This document shows, piece after piece, positions 33,627 to 43,305 of a DNA stretch of 64,000 nucleotides. The translations under genes were made by a program, and so were the position numbers. Source of the stretch: Candidatus Villigracilaceae bacterium (GTDB lineage: Bacteria > Chloroflexota > Anaerolineae > Anaerolineales > Villigracilaceae); NCBI GenBank assembly GCA_026645935.1, contig JAPKMP010000012.1, positions 99,425 through 163,424 of the forward strand. The letters are read 5' to 3'. The notes under the pieces are model-generated. The model did no database searches. It was not told the DNA's origin and saw only the letters and a program-made list of their open reading frames with translations. How positions within the stretch are numbered: position 1 is the first letter of the stretch; each line of letters begins with the position of its first letter.

Positions 33627-34201
33627 ATCAAATTCGGGCTTTTATCGCCATTGACCCGCCTTCATCCCTTCAAGAATCAATCGAAGAACAAATTTCCCAC
33701 CTGCGCCAGACATTGGGGAACAATGTCATCCGCTGGGTTCCCGTCCGCAATATTCACTTGACATTAAAATTTCTGGGCAACATACCTGGGACGCATTTGG
33801 ACTTCCTCAAACAGATGCTCTCCCAAGCCGCGGATTCAGCCCAAAAATTCGACCTGACCATCGGTGGATTCGGCTCCTTCCCAACCTCAAACCGGATTCG
33901 CGTTCTTTGGGTTGGAGTCCACGCTCCAGTCGCCCTCGCCTCCCTTCAACGCGAGATCGAAGCGGGTGCTGCCCGTCTTGGCTACGAGAAGGATGGACGC
34001 TCATTCTCACCGCATCTGACCGTGGGACGGGTCCGACAGGGAATCGACGTAGGGCAACTTCAAAGAATACGCAATGCCGTTGCTGAAATACAATTTGGCA
34101 GGATCGGCACAGCCAGAGTAGACTCTGTGCATCTCTACCAAAGCGACCTGCACGCGGACGGGTCGGTATACACCAGACTTTTCTCCGCGCCGTTGAGGTG
34201 A
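33623..34201 (+). CDS. thpR: RNA 2',3'-cyclic phosphodiesterase
   Basis: A 192-aa 2H phosphoesterase with both catalytic motifs: H45-L-T47 in NIHLTLKFLG and H131-L-T133 in SPHLTVGRV. It matches ThpR/LigT, which opens 2',3'-cyclic phosphates or ligates tRNA halves in vitro. It is coupled to the receiver gene by ATGA overlap and followed 18 bp later by rsfS. Confidence 0.92.
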   Translation: MNQIRAFIAIDPPSSLQESIEEQISHLRQTLGNNVIRWVPVRNIHLTLKFLGNIPGTHLDFLKQMLSQAADSAQKFDLTIGGFGSFPTSNRIRVLWVGVHAPVALASLQREIEAGAARLGYEKDGRSFSPHLTVGRVRQGIDVGQLQRIRNAVAEIQFGRIGTARVDSVHLYQSDLHADGSVYTRLFSAPLR

Positions 34202-34219
34202 CCCCTGACCGCCCTGAAC

Positions 34220-34549
34220 ATGGCACGCGACATCGTACACGCCCTGGAGGATAAGAAAGGCGAAGACATCCTCCTGATGGATATCAAGGACATCGCATCC
34301 TTTACCGACTATTTCGTCATCTGTACAGGCACCAGCGACCGCATGCTCGACGCCCTGGCAAGCGCTGCCACCGACGAAATCAAGAAAAAATACAGGAAGA
34401 AAGCCCGAAAGCAGGGTCTCTCCCGCGACGGCTGGGTGGTCGTTGATTTTGGAGACGTGGTGGTGCATCTTCTTTCGCCCGACCAACGCGAGTATTACCA
34501 GATCGAAGAACTTTGGGAAGAGGGGAAAATACTGTTGAGATTGCAATAA
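34220..34549 (+). CDS. rsfS: Ribosomal silencing factor RsfS
   Basis: The 109-aa protein matches the RsfS/Iojap family: MDIKDIASFTDYFVICTGTS near residues 20-39, GWVVVDFGDVVVHLLSPDQR and a final YYQIEELWE. It binds uL14 on the 50S subunit and blocks subunit joining in slow growth. No strong SD is seen before ATG 34220; translation may be coupled to thpR. A terminator follows. Confidence 0.93.
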   Translation: MARDIVHALEDKKGEDILLMDIKDIASFTDYFVICTGTSDRMLDALASAATDEIKKKYRKKARKQGLSRDGWVVVDFGDVVVHLLSPDQREYYQIEELWEEGKILLRLQ

Positions 34550-34553
34550 ATTA

Positions 34554-34584
34554 AAACCCGCAGGCAGAATGAACCTGCGGGTTT
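34554..34584. terminator. Bidirectional terminator
   Basis: Stem AAACCCGCAGG (34554-34564) / CCTGCGGGTTT (34574-34584) between the convergent rsfS and lipoprotein genes. Confidence 0.8.
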
Positions 34585-34603
34585 AATGGACGTTTTGCAA
34601 TAG

Positions 34604-34684
34604 TCAATTTGATCCCTGCTGAGGCTGGCGCTCCTGCCGCCAAGCCCTGCGTTGGGAGCGATCATGCAAGAGGTTTATTTTCAT
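34604..34684 (-). CDS. Possible 26-aa basic microprotein
   Basis: An ATG at 34684 is preceded by TAGGAGG with a 3-nt gap, and the TAG of that SD is the stop of the upstream lipoprotein gene. The 26-codon frame ends in TGA at 34604-34606. The peptide begins MKINLLHDRS and is Arg/Gln-rich. The ideal SD and coupling suggest it is translated. Nothing else supports function, and chance cannot be excluded. Confidence 0.35.
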   Translation of the reverse strand: MKINLLHDRSQRRAWRQERQPQQGSN

Positions 34685-34691
34685 CAGCCTC

Positions 34692-35705
34692 CTATTGCTC
34701 ATACTCGTAGTGATTAATAAGCGTATATGTGATGTAATTTTCCCAAAGAGGCTGGACCAGTTCCCAATCGTAATCATGTGATGAAAAGGTCTGAATCACC
34801 ATGCGTCCGTCAAGGCAGGAGGCGAGCACACCGTAATCCGATTTTCGGTCCTGGTAGAGTCCGCCGACCAAAACGCCATCCCCGCCCGGAGTCAATTCGA
34901 GCAGGTCGCCTGCATCGCCAAACCATACCGGGTAGGGATATGAAGGGGCTCTAACAGTGTTCGGCATGGACAAAAGCGGATGAGAAGTGTCCAGCCAGAA
35001 GATCGAATATTTGTAGGGGTCGTAATCGTAATCACGCTCCCAGTCCCGGAAGAAACCCACGCCGCAATCTGAGAGAATTGGCGCGATCTTGCCGCGGGCA
35101 ACCTGGTTCAAATACCAGACCTCGATGATCACCGCGCCGCCGTTATCAATGTGATCGTATAGCAACTCGAACAGCTCGCCGCTGAAACCGGATCGCACTT
35201 CGGCAGCGACAATGATCAAATCCCACTCGGTGGCGGAATTGGCGTATTCGCGGAATCTTCCCATAGCATCCCCGGTGTTGATAACCCTGCCACCGGAGAA
35301 GTTCATGGCACGGACGGTTTGGGCTACTACGGGCGCAAGGGATGGGTCGCCCGCCGCATCTTCGAAGATCAGGATATTCGAACCCTTGATGCTTGCGTCC
35401 ATATCGATCACCTCCGGGGTCGGATTTCCCATTGGTCCCACTGGTCCCGGTCCGACCCCTACTACAGTTTCGGGGGTATAAGTCGGATAAGGAGTATACG
35501 TAGCGGCAGGTGGAGGCAGGATTTCCGCAGAATCATCAGCGTTCAATGTCGCCTGCTGGATCGCCAGACTGGTTTGCTGGATCGCCAGCGCCACCCGGGT
35601 TTCCTCCATCGGGTATTCGCCTCCCGTCGAACCGGGGATGTTGCATGCCAGAGACGCGGTCAGGAGCGTCAGCACAGCCAAACGCCATTTCTTACCAAGT
35701 GTCAT
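34692..35705 (-). CDS. Lipoprotein with Rossmann/GATase-like domain
   Basis: The product is 337 aa from ATG 35705 (SD AAGGAGGA), with signal and lipobox ASLAC. An about 90-residue disordered linker with Pro/Tyr/Thr follows. The domain from about residue 105 (GSNILIFEDAAGDPS ... WDLIIVAAEVRSGFSG ... GGAVIIEVWYLNQVARG) looks like an alpha/beta fold of the DUF4350/ThuA/glutamine-amidotransferase-like kind. No catalytic triad could be assigned. It may be a surface ligand-binding protein. Confidence 0.7.
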   Translation of the reverse strand: MTLGKKWRLAVLTLLTASLACNIPGSTGGEYPMEETRVALAIQQTSLAIQQATLNADDSAEILPPPAATYTPYPTYTPETVVGVGPGPVGPMGNPTPEVIDMDASIKGSNILIFEDAAGDPSLAPVVAQTVRAMNFSGGRVINTGDAMGRFREYANSATEWDLIIVAAEVRSGFSGELFELLYDHIDNGGAVIIEVWYLNQVARGKIAPILSDCGVGFFRDWERDYDYDPYKYSIFWLDTSHPLLSMPNTVRAPSYPYPVWFGDAGDLLELTPGGDGVLVGGLYQDRKSDYGVLASCLDGRMVIQTFSSHDYDWELVQPLWENYITYTLINHYEYEQ

Positions 35706-35756
35706 GGTGATTCCTCCTTTCAAGTAGAGAGAAAATTCGTTTTCCCGCCTAAGTTC

Positions 35757-35783
35757 ATTATATAACCACCCAATCGAAATCAA
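35757..35783 (-). promoter_or_regulatory. Putative promoter of the lipoprotein gene
   Basis: TATAAT on the minus strand at 35757-35762 with TTGATT copies upstream at 15 bp (35778-35783) and 19 bp spacing. The start would be about 45 nt before ATG 35705. The -35 assignment is ambiguous. Confidence 0.45.
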
Positions 35784-35851
35784 TCAATTAACGCAATTAA
35801 TCATCCATTTTTCGTGAGTTTCTTCAAAACCGATTCTTTCTGTAGAAAACA

Positions 35852-35885
35852 AACAGTCTCTTCAATAATTTTCGAAGAGACTGTT
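35852..35885 (-). terminator. Terminator of ndk
   Basis: 11-bp stem AACAGTCTCTT / AAGAGACTGTT about 40 bp past the ndk stop, followed on the minus strand by TGTTTTCT. Confidence 0.75.
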
Positions 35886-35925
35886 ATGAACCATTTCGGG
35901 TCAAATTGACCGAATTATTTCGACG

Positions 35926-36378
35926 CTATTTCTCGAATGTCCAACGGTCCACATCACGCTTCCAATCCACCAATTCCTCTTTTTTAAACCAGAGCGCAAC
36001 TTCGCGTTCGCCTGTCTCCGGTTTGTCCGATGCGTGGATGAGATTTCGCCCAACCTCGAGGGCGAAGTCGTGACGGATGGTGCCGGGCGCGGCTTCGACC
36101 GGTTTGGTCGAGCCGACCGTCTGCCTGACAGCGGCTACGGCAGTCGGACCCTCCCATACCATCGCCATCACAGGCGCAGAGGTGATGTAAGAGATCAAGC
36201 CGTCGTAGAAAGGTTTGCCTTTGTGTTCTGCATAATGAGTTTCAGCCAGAGACAAATTAACCTGGATGAATTTCGCAGCCACCAGGCGAAGACCGCGGCG
36301 TTCGAGGCGGGCGATCACCTCACCGATCAATCCGCGCTGGACGCCGTCGGGCTTTACAAGTACGAGCGTTCTTTCCAC
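35926..36378 (-). CDS. ndk: Nucleoside diphosphate kinase
   Basis: The 150-aa product is a complete Ndk: [54 protein letters not shown] with catalytic His115. The start is GTG 36378, supported by GGAGG at 36385-36389. It balances NTP and dNTP pools using a phospho-His. It has terminators on both sides, so it is a single-gene unit. Confidence 0.96.
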   Translation of the reverse strand: MERTLVLVKPDGVQRGLIGEVIARLERRGLRLVAAKFIQVNLSLAETHYAEHKGKPFYDGLISYITSAPVMAMVWEGPTAVAAVRQTVGSTKPVEAAPGTIRHDFALEVGRNLIHASDKPETGEREVALWFKKEELVDWKRDVDRWTFEK

Positions 36379-36404
36379 TGAATTCCTCCAAAAAATGAAT
36401 ATAA

Positions 36405-36435
36405 AACCTGACAGGTCTTCGAGACCTGTCAGGTT
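36405..36435 (-). terminator. Terminator of the PDWLK/TPR gene
   Basis: Perfect 14-bp stem AACCTGACAGGTCT / AGACCTGTCAGGTT with loop TCG, 4 bp past the stop at 36440. Confidence 0.8.
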
Positions 36436-36439
36436 ATCT

Positions 36440-39400
36440 TTATCTAATCAACTCTTCCGCCTTGTTATAGGCATCCAGGGCTTCTTTCAGACGGTTCGCC
36501 CGCATATAGGCGTCTCCCAGCGTCTGCCAGATGCCCACCTCCACCGGGTACCGGTAGAGCGATTCGGACAGGTTGCCGATCACCTCTTCAAGATGCTTGC
36601 CTTTCTTGATCAATTTACCAAAATGCATCAGCGCTTCGGGGATATCGCCCCGGTCCAACTCCGCCTTGGCAAGATTCAACGTGCTGACAGAAGCCTGACC
36701 TTCAGATTTGCGTCCGCGCGGTAAACCTTGTTTTTGGAACGATTTCCTTTTCCCGGCAGGTTCGGATGGTTCAGGTGAAGGCGGGTTTTGCACCAATTTC
36801 TGCGCTGCGCGCTGTGTGCCCAGTGGTTCCGACGCTTCCTGTGAAGTTGAGATGGGATGCCAATCCGAAGGAGTGGTCGGCTTTGGAGGCGTGAGCGCAC
36901 CGCCTTCCGCTTCCCATTGCTCGCGGTGGGACCAGGGAGGCAACTCCCCGCCAGCCAGATCGGTTGCAGATTCCTCTTCATCGACGCCTTTAAGCCAGTC
37001 GGGTAATTCCGCGCTAAGAGAAACAGATTCAGGTTCCGGCGAGGAGGGAGGCGTCCAGGTTTCTTCCTCCGGTTCTTCCCCGGCTTCCATCCAGCTTGGC
37101 AAACCCGAAGAGGTTGGAACAGGTTCTCGTGCCGGATATCGTGATTCAAGCGGTGGTTTAGGAGCGCGCAGGGTTTCGGGATCAATATCCAAGCCCGGCT
37201 CGTTATCCAGTCCGCTTAGCCAGTCGGTGAGATCCTGGTTCTTCACTAGGCTCTCTTCTGATTCAATGGCGGAAGGTTCGGGTTTGTCCAAGCCGCCAAG
37301 CCAATCCGGCAGGCTGGATGTATCAAGCGGCCGCTGTGGAGTTTCACCCACAGACTCGGATTCGCTCAGCCAATCAGGAATGGTTCCCTTCTCCTCCGGC
37401 TGGCTCTCATCGGCTTTCATCCAATCGGGTACTCCTGAAGAAGACCCTGATAATTCCATTGACTCGTCTTTCAGAGTCTCAAGATCCTTTAACCAGAGGC
37501 TGGTTTCATCCTCTACAGGCGACGAAGCGGAAGTTTCGGCAGCGGATGCCTTCTCGAAATCAGCAAAGAATTCCTCACCGACATTCTGCGCGTTCTCGCT
37601 CCATTCCGACTTGACAGGTTCAGGCTCGGCGGAAGCCTGCGAGCCGATGTTCTGGGCTTGCGCGACCCATTCGGGCGGAGTGTCGCTGCGTTTATTTGGG
37701 TCGGTAACAAGTTCTTCGGGCTTCGCTCCGTGTTTCGCGGCAAGCGATTCGAGCCACGCCACCGCATCATCCTGTTCCTGCGAGGTCGAGCCGAAGTTTT
37801 CGACACTTGGCGGCGGAATTTGCTCGGAAGGCTGCGCGCCGATGTTCTGGGCTTGTGCGACCCATTCGGGAGGAGTCTCGCTGCGTTTTTGTGGATCGGT
37901 GACAAGCTCCTCGGGCTTCGCCCCGTGTTTTGCGGCAAGCGATTCGAGCCATGCCACCGCATCATCCTGCTCTTGCATTGTGGAACCGAGAGTCTCAACT
38001 GAAGCGGATGGCTCATTCACCGGTTCACTCGATTTCAACCAATCCGGGATGTTTCCGGGTTCAATGATGGGTTCTTCGCTCTGAGATTCAGACGTCACTG
38101 CAGACATCGCGCCCAGGCTTGAAAGCCAGTCCGGTGTTTCCTCGGTTGAAGGAGTAGGCTCAGGTTGCGGCACATCACTGACACCCTTCAACCAATCCGG
38201 GACATCACCAGTGGGCTCGGCAGATTGAGCTGGTGAAACTTCACCAGAAGACTCGCCTTCCACTTTCAACCAGTCGGGGACGTCGCCTGCGGGTTTGGTT
38301 GCGCCTGCGAATGGATCGAAGCCAGGATCCAGGTTGGATAAATAATCGGGCGTTTCGATCCCCATCGATGGTTCTGCGGCTACCGGCGCGGAACTTGGGG
38401 GGGTCTGTGATTTAAGCCATTCGGGGATATCCGCTTGTACAAGTCCCTCTTCATCCGGCGTTTCATCAAAAATGGATGCAGGCTGTTCGGGTCCGCTTGA
38501 TGCACCCCAACCGGCAGCGCGCAAAAAGTCCGGGATGCTTTCATCAGGCTGGGGTGGAGATGCAGATGTGGCTGAATCCTGAGGCGGTTCCTCCATCGCG
38601 GAAGAACGAAGCCACTCGGGTTGCTCTTCGGCAATGGCAGTCCCGGCGCCGAGAGGAGGCACGGATGGAAATCCGAGGGATGCGTTGTTCCATTCCTGTC
38701 CCATCTGCACTTCTTCGCCGGTATATTCGAGCCGGTCCAGATTCACGGAGGCATCAGGAACCTCAGCCATTTCGAAGATGGAGCCTTTTACAAAATTGGC
38801 ATATGGATCCATCTCGGCAACATGCAGGCGATAGACCTGGGTGCTCTCCACTCCACCCGAGGCGGGAAGCAGGTCCACCAAGATGCGGTTCGCGTCGAAA
38901 GTGTAGGCGTATCGTTTGATCAACTGATTGCAGATGTCAGCAGCATCGGCGCGTTGACCGCTCTTATAATATGAATAAGCCAGAAGCAACTGCATATCCA
39001 CACGCTGCGGGTCAGAGGCGAGCACGGCGCGGATCTCGGCAATCGCCTGCGGATATAATTCGCCATGCACGTAGATACGCGCGAGCGCGCCGCGCGTCAT
39101 ACGGACTTTGGGAGGTTCCATTCCATCGCGCCGACCATACAGCCGCTGTAATTCCGCCTGAATCGCTGGATTGGATGACTGCACCTCGGAAGCTCGTTCC
39201 ATGTGCCAGATGGCGTCGTCGAGCTTATTCTCCTCATCGCGGATGATACTCAAGCCGACGTGCGCCACAAAATCATCGGGGACCGCCATGAGCAAGCGAC
39301 CGAAAATATCCACCGCTTCGGCGTAACGACGCGACTCAAGGTATGCTTTGCCGAGCAGCCGGTAGGTTTCGAGATGTTTGGGAAACGTTTTGAGGATATG

Positions 39401-39490
39401 GCGGCAATGGGCAATCGCCTCGTTCGTCTGCCCCTGTTCGACGAGGCGTTCGATCTCGCGGTTGTAGATTCGCAACGATACTTTTGCCAT
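36440..39490 (-). CDS. Giant TPR protein with serial PDWLK-type motifs
   Basis: A 1016-aa protein. N-terminal TPRs (about residues 1-215, e.g. [19 protein letters not shown]) precede a 650-residue acidic, Pro/Ser/Glu-rich region. That region carries about 20 copies of a short motif [P/T]-[D/E/S]-W-[L/M]-[K/S/G]: [53 protein letters not shown]. The C-terminus returns to TPRs (about 930-1016, [19 protein letters not shown]). No signal peptide. The motifs look like evenly spaced docking sites. A 65-residue unit is tandemly duplicated. Such proteins seem typical of Anaerolineae, but the function is unknown. Confidence 0.85.
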   Translation of the reverse strand: MAKVSLRIYNREIERLVEQGQTNEAIAHCRHILKTFPKHLETYRLLGKAYLESRRYAEAVDIFGRLLMAVPDDFVAHVGLSIIRDEENKLDDAIWHMERASEVQSSNPAIQAELQRLYGRRDGMEPPKVRMTRGALARIYVHGELYPQAIAEIRAVLASDPQRVDMQLLLAYSYYKSGQRADAADICNQLIKRYAYTFDANRILVDLLPASGGVESTQVYRLHVAEMDPYANFVKGSIFEMAEVPDASVNLDRLEYTGEEVQMGQEWNNASLGFPSVPPLGAGTAIAEEQPEWLRSSAMEEPPQDSATSASPPQPDESIPDFLRAAGWGASSGPEQPASIFDETPDEEGLVQADIPEWLKSQTPPSSAPVAAEPSMGIETPDYLSNLDPGFDPFAGATKPAGDVPDWLKVEGESSGEVSPAQSAEPTGDVPDWLKGVSDVPQPEPTPSTEETPDWLSSLGAMSAVTSESQSEEPIIEPGNIPDWLKSSEPVNEPSASVETLGSTMQEQDDAVAWLESLAAKHGAKPEELVTDPQKRSETPPEWVAQAQNIGAQPSEQIPPPSVENFGSTSQEQDDAVAWLESLAAKHGAKPEELVTDPNKRSDTPPEWVAQAQNIGSQASAEPEPVKSEWSENAQNVGEEFFADFEKASAAETSASSPVEDETSLWLKDLETLKDESMELSGSSSGVPDWMKADESQPEEKGTIPDWLSESESVGETPQRPLDTSSLPDWLGGLDKPEPSAIESEESLVKNQDLTDWLSGLDNEPGLDIDPETLRAPKPPLESRYPAREPVPTSSGLPSWMEAGEEPEEETWTPPSSPEPESVSLSAELPDWLKGVDEEESATDLAGGELPPWSHREQWEAEGGALTPPKPTTPSDWHPISTSQEASEPLGTQRAAQKLVQNPPSPEPSEPAGKRKSFQKQGLPRGRKSEGQASVSTLNLAKAELDRGDIPEALMHFGKLIKKGKHLEEVIGNLSESLYRYPVEVGIWQTLGDAYMRANRLKEALDAYNKAEELIR
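37641..38030. repeat. Two tandem copies of a 195-bp coding unit
   Basis: Two near-identical 195-bp units inside the PDWLK gene, each encoding [20 protein letters not shown] and [12 protein letters not shown]. Corresponding bases (e.g. 37641 and 37836) are 195 bp apart, which fixes the period. Confidence 0.8.
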
Positions 39491-39553
39491 TACCTTTTCC
39501 TATGATTAAGTATGCCTGATTCCAATGAAAATCGCAAGGCGACTAACTATATT

Positions 39554-40849
39554 TTACTCGTAAAACAGCGGTAACGGCGGTACGGATTCATCACTGTATC
39601 GATATGCAGAGAGGATCGCCTCACGCGCATCCTTGAGTTTTCCCCCGTCGCTGGCATGAATCTCACAAAGCGCCTCATCCGCCCGAACCGAATCCCCGAC
39701 CTTTTTGAAGACGAGGAAACCGACAGCGTGGTCGATGGGATCGCCTTTTTTGGCTCTTCCCGCCCCCAAAGCGACGGAAGCCTCGCCCACGGTTCTCGCG
39801 TTGACCTGGGATACGAATCCACTTCGGGGAGCCTTGACTGCCTCGATGAATTTTGCCCTCTCGAACTTAGAGGTATCGTCCACAAAAGAGAAATCGCCGC
39901 CCTGCGCGGAAACCAAAAGGCGCAATTTTTCCAGAGCGCTTCCATCGGAAATGGATTTTTCCGCCAGGGCGCGTCCTTCCTTTAAATCCTTCGCGCGCCT
40001 TCCAAGTACGAGCACGTGCGCCGCAACGTGCAGACAGTGCTCCACAAAATCGGCGGGACCGCGTCCGTGCAGGGTTTCGATGGCCTCGATCATTTCGAGC
40101 GAGTTACCCACCGCCGAGCCGAGCGGTTGGTTCATATCCGAAAGCAAAGCCACAGTCTCGCGCCCCGCCAGCCTCCCGATATCCACCATGAGATGCGCGA
40201 GTTCACGACCCTCTTCAAGTGTCTCCATGAAGGCGCCCAGTCCCACTTTGACATCCAGGACAATTGCCTGTGCCCCAGCCGCGATCTTCTTGCACATGAT
40301 CGAGGAAGCGATCAGCGGCATGGACGGAACCGTTCCGGTCACGTCACGAAGCGCATACATCTTTCCGTCCGCAGGCGCCAGATCGAGAGTCTGACCGGTC
40401 AGAACGATGCCTTTTTCTTTCAATTGTTCGAGAAATTCGTCGGTGGTCAAATCGACACGATAACCGGGGATGGATTCGAGCTTGTCGAGCGTGCCGCCGC
40501 TGAACCCCAATCCCCGCCCCGACATCTTCCCCGCGCGAAGGCCGCAAGCCGCCACGATCGGCAACACGGCGATGCTGGTTTTATCGCCCACACCTCCCGA
40601 CGAGTGTTTGTCCACGGCAATGTCCACGACCTTCGAGAGATCGAGCACCTGCCCCGAATGCGCCATGGAAAGGGTCAGGTCGGTTGTCTCACGATTTGTC
40701 ATCCCGTTAAGTAAAACCGCCATGGCGAAAGCGGAGGCTTGATAGTCCGGAATCTCCCCGTTCGTAAATCCACGCACAAAGAAATCGATCTCCTCTGCCG
40801 TCAATTGTTCTTTATCGCGTTTTTTGGTGATGATATCTACCGCGCGCAT
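39554..40849 (-). CDS. pdp: Pyrimidine-nucleoside (thymidine) phosphorylase
   Basis: The product is 431 aa from ATG 40849 (SD AAGGAG). Family signature SGRGLGFSGGTLDKLESIPG, phosphate-binding VDKHSSGGVGDKTS, and K/S substrate residues in YALRDVTGTVPSMPLIASSI are clear. It splits thymidine/uridine with phosphate to base and (deoxy)ribose 1-phosphate. The active-site string does not clearly separate DeoA from Pdp; the length fits Pdp. Confidence 0.92.
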   Translation of the reverse strand: MRAVDIITKKRDKEQLTAEEIDFFVRGFTNGEIPDYQASAFAMAVLLNGMTNRETTDLTLSMAHSGQVLDLSKVVDIAVDKHSSGGVGDKTSIAVLPIVAACGLRAGKMSGRGLGFSGGTLDKLESIPGYRVDLTTDEFLEQLKEKGIVLTGQTLDLAPADGKMYALRDVTGTVPSMPLIASSIMCKKIAAGAQAIVLDVKVGLGAFMETLEEGRELAHLMVDIGRLAGRETVALLSDMNQPLGSAVGNSLEMIEAIETLHGRGPADFVEHCLHVAAHVLVLGRRAKDLKEGRALAEKSISDGSALEKLRLLVSAQGGDFSFVDDTSKFERAKFIEAVKAPRSGFVSQVNARTVGEASVALGAGRAKKGDPIDHAVGFLVFKKVGDSVRADEALCEIHASDGGKLKDAREAILSAYRYSDESVPPLPLFYE

Positions 40850-40930
40850 CGCAAATCTCCTTGTGCATTCATGCAAGGGAATTGTATCGCATTTTGTTTG
40901 CCGACCCTTTTCATGACTTCAACAATGGAG

Positions 40931-40958
40931 GAAAAAGGGACAGCCGCTCGACTGTCCC
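40931..40958 (-). terminator. Terminator of the two-component operon
   Basis: Stem GGGACAG (40937-40943) / CTGTCCC (40952-40958) past the stop at 40990, followed by TTTTTCC on the minus strand. Confidence 0.75.
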
Positions 40959-40989
40959 ATGTTTCCTATCAAGTATTCACCATTCGGTA

Positions 40990-41715
40990 TCATCCCCCCT
41001 CATACAAATACCCCGTCCCGCGCACGCTGACGACCTTCTCCGAAAGCGAAGGGAAGGCTTCCAATTTATGGCGCAGGCGGCTGACCAGCGGACGTAAAAT
41101 TTCGGGTGCTTCACGCTGCGAGGTATCGTAACCCTGCACCAGCAGCACCAGCTCGCGGTGCGAAAAGACCTTGCCCTCATTCTCCATCAAGATGCGCAAC
41201 AACCGCCCTTCGGCAGGCGTAAGATGCTCGATCTTGTTCTTGAATTTTATCTGCCGGCGCGAAAGGTCGACCATTGTCCCGTCTTTGAGCGTGTACACTT
41301 CCTGCGCAGATTCGGAACCGGTCACCGCCGCATTCCCCGCCCGCAACTTGCTCCGCCGACCCAGTCCCTTCTTCACGCTGGCAAGGATATGCGCCGGGGA
41401 TGCGGGCTTCAGTAAATAATCGTGAATTCGCAAACGCAATGCCTGGACCGCGGTTTCGATCGACCCGTGGGCGGTTAGTAAAATAATTTCAGTTTCGGGG
41501 GAGGTTTGATTGACGACCTGAATGACCTCGAGACCATCCATGCCGGGCATTTTGAGGTCCACAACCATCAGGTCGACGGCATGAGTGCGGATGTGTTCCA
41601 CGGCAGCCTGTCCGTTCGGTACGGATTGGACCAGATACCCTTCGAGTTTCAAAATATCGGTAAGAGATTGCCGGGCTACAGGTTCGTCATCAACGACAAG
41701 GATGTTCGACTTCAT
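40990..41715 (-). CDS. OmpR-type response regulator
   Basis: A 241-aa protein with a receiver domain (D53, K103 in DYLLKPASP) and a C-terminal winged helix (LTPAEGRLLRILMENEGKVF, LRPLVSRLRHKLEAFP, VVSVRGTGYLYEGG). It binds DNA when phosphorylated. It is encoded immediately downstream of a receiver-kinase hybrid, whose stop overlaps its start by 4 bp, so the two form a likely cognate pair. Confidence 0.92.
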   Translation of the reverse strand: MKSNILVVDDEPVARQSLTDILKLEGYLVQSVPNGQAAVEHIRTHAVDLMVVDLKMPGMDGLEVIQVVNQTSPETEIILLTAHGSIETAVQALRLRIHDYLLKPASPAHILASVKKGLGRRSKLRAGNAAVTGSESAQEVYTLKDGTMVDLSRRQIKFKNKIEHLTPAEGRLLRILMENEGKVFSHRELVLLVQGYDTSQREAPEILRPLVSRLRHKLEAFPSLSEKVVSVRGTGYLYEGG

Positions 41716-43295
41716 TGTTTACCTCCGGTTGGCAGCAGGATTCTAAAACAGGCGCCGGGTGCGCGGTCTGGAAGCAGTTCCAACGACCCTCCGTGCGCGG
41801 TAATTATATTGTAACTTACGGTTAAACCCAGGCCCGTGCCCCCGTCTTTGGTACTAAAGAACGGCTCGAAGATATTGGCTTGTTCCAATTTGGAAATCCC
41901 CTTTCCGCTGTCCTGGAACAAAAGCTCCACGCCGTTCTCCCACTTCCGCGCGGTGATTCGCAGGTCGCCCCCGTCCGGCGTCATCGCATCTGCAGCATTG
42001 AGGATGAGGTTGATGAAAACCTGCTGGACCTGACTCCCCACGGCGGAGATGAGCGGCAGGTCGTCGCGGATATCCTTGACGACATTGACCTTGGCTTCGG
42101 ATAACTGCCTGGACATCAGACTCAAAACGTACTCGAGCATATCCACCAGGTTGACTTGCGTTTGTGTGGATGCGTTCGGGCGATAAAAATCCAACATGCG
42201 GCGGGCGGTGACCATCAAGCGTTCAAGTTCCGTCCGCGCCATGTCGAAATATTCCCTGCGTTTTTCTCCGGGCAGGTCTTCGCGCCCGGCAAGATGTAGA
42301 CAATTTTGAACCGCCTGAAGCGGATTGTTGAGTTCATGGGCAATGGACGCGCTCAACCGTCCCGCCGCCGCCATTTTCTCCGATTGGATCAAGGCTTTTT
42401 GCGATGCTTCGAGCTGACGCACATATTCCACCTGCTCGGCATACAAGCGGGAATTTTCGAGCGCGGTCGCAGCCTGACGCGCAAGGATCTGGAACAATTC
42501 CAGATCCGATTCGCGAAACGGGGATTCGTCCAACGCACGGGCGGCGTAGAAGACCGTGCTCAGGCTTGGGTGATGAACCGGCACGAGAATCGCCGAACCA
42601 AGATCGAGATCCGCGAGAAGCGCTTTCAGGGTCGGGTTGCCGGGACCGGTCGCGTTGACAAGGACCGGGGAGTCCGATTCCCCCGCGCTGGAAATCAATT
42701 CCAACAATGAATTTGATTCGTAAATCCCCCGCGCGGCAAGGCGGGAATAATCATTTGCGTCTTTCGATTTTTGATAACACGCCGTCTGCGAACAATTGAC
42801 CTGGTTTGTGATGGCTTTGACGATGAGATCAAGCAGCGGCGCACGGCGGATCTCAGAAAGCATCGCCTCGGTAACTGCAAAAAGCGGTCTTAATGCCTGC
42901 GTGCGCGCGGCGTCGCGTTTCTTTTGATTGTCGGCGAATGCAAGTTTGACAGCATCGACCAGTTCGGCGCCCTGTTTGAACGGCTTGAGGATGAGCCCAT
43001 CCACGCCCTGCCGCAATGCGCGGATCGCGGTATCCACCGTTCCATGTCCCGTCATGATGAGAATGGCGGCATCCGGCTGCCAGCGTTGGATGTGTTGAAT
43101 CACTTCGAAGCCGTCCACCTCGGGCATGCGAATGTCGACGAGAAGAAGGTCGATCGGATGGTCTTCAAAGTACTCGACAGCTTTACGCGGGTTGGTCTCG
43201 GTGTAAACACGATAACCCGCGCGTGAAAGCACCCGCTCGCAAAGCATGGCAATTCCGGGTTCATCATCGACAACGTAAACAAAAGGTGCTTCCAT
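41712..43295 (-). CDS. Receiver-GAF-histidine kinase hybrid
   Basis: A 527-aa soluble protein. An N-terminal receiver (D54 in IDLLLVDIRMPEVDG, K105) is followed by a GAF-like domain (about 130-285), a coiled coil, HisKA with [14 protein letters not shown] and HATPase with LILNAADAMTP, FQDSGKGIS and GTGLGLTVSY. An input receiver ahead of a kinase suggests it is itself controlled by another kinase. It has no membrane segment. SD AAGGA precedes ATG 43295. Confidence 0.9.
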   Translation of the reverse strand: MEAPFVYVVDDEPGIAMLCERVLSRAGYRVYTETNPRKAVEYFEDHPIDLLLVDIRMPEVDGFEVIQHIQRWQPDAAILIMTGHGTVDTAIRALRQGVDGLILKPFKQGAELVDAVKLAFADNQKKRDAARTQALRPLFAVTEAMLSEIRRAPLLDLIVKAITNQVNCSQTACYQKSKDANDYSRLAARGIYESNSLLELISSAGESDSPVLVNATGPGNPTLKALLADLDLGSAILVPVHHPSLSTVFYAARALDESPFRESDLELFQILARQAATALENSRLYAEQVEYVRQLEASQKALIQSEKMAAAGRLSASIAHELNNPLQAVQNCLHLAGREDLPGEKRREYFDMARTELERLMVTARRMLDFYRPNASTQTQVNLVDMLEYVLSLMSRQLSEAKVNVVKDIRDDLPLISAVGSQVQQVFINLILNAADAMTPDGGDLRITARKWENGVELLFQDSGKGISKLEQANIFEPFFSTKDGGTGLGLTVSYNIITAHGGSLELLPDRAPGACFRILLPTGGKQ

Positions 43296-43305
43296 ACTTT
43301 TCCTT

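Noticed and set aside
36708..38084. 458-codon open frame opposite the PDWLK gene
   Set aside because: It is antisense to a real gene with strong motifs and repeats; the Ser-rich product is the mirror of the duplicated acidic region.
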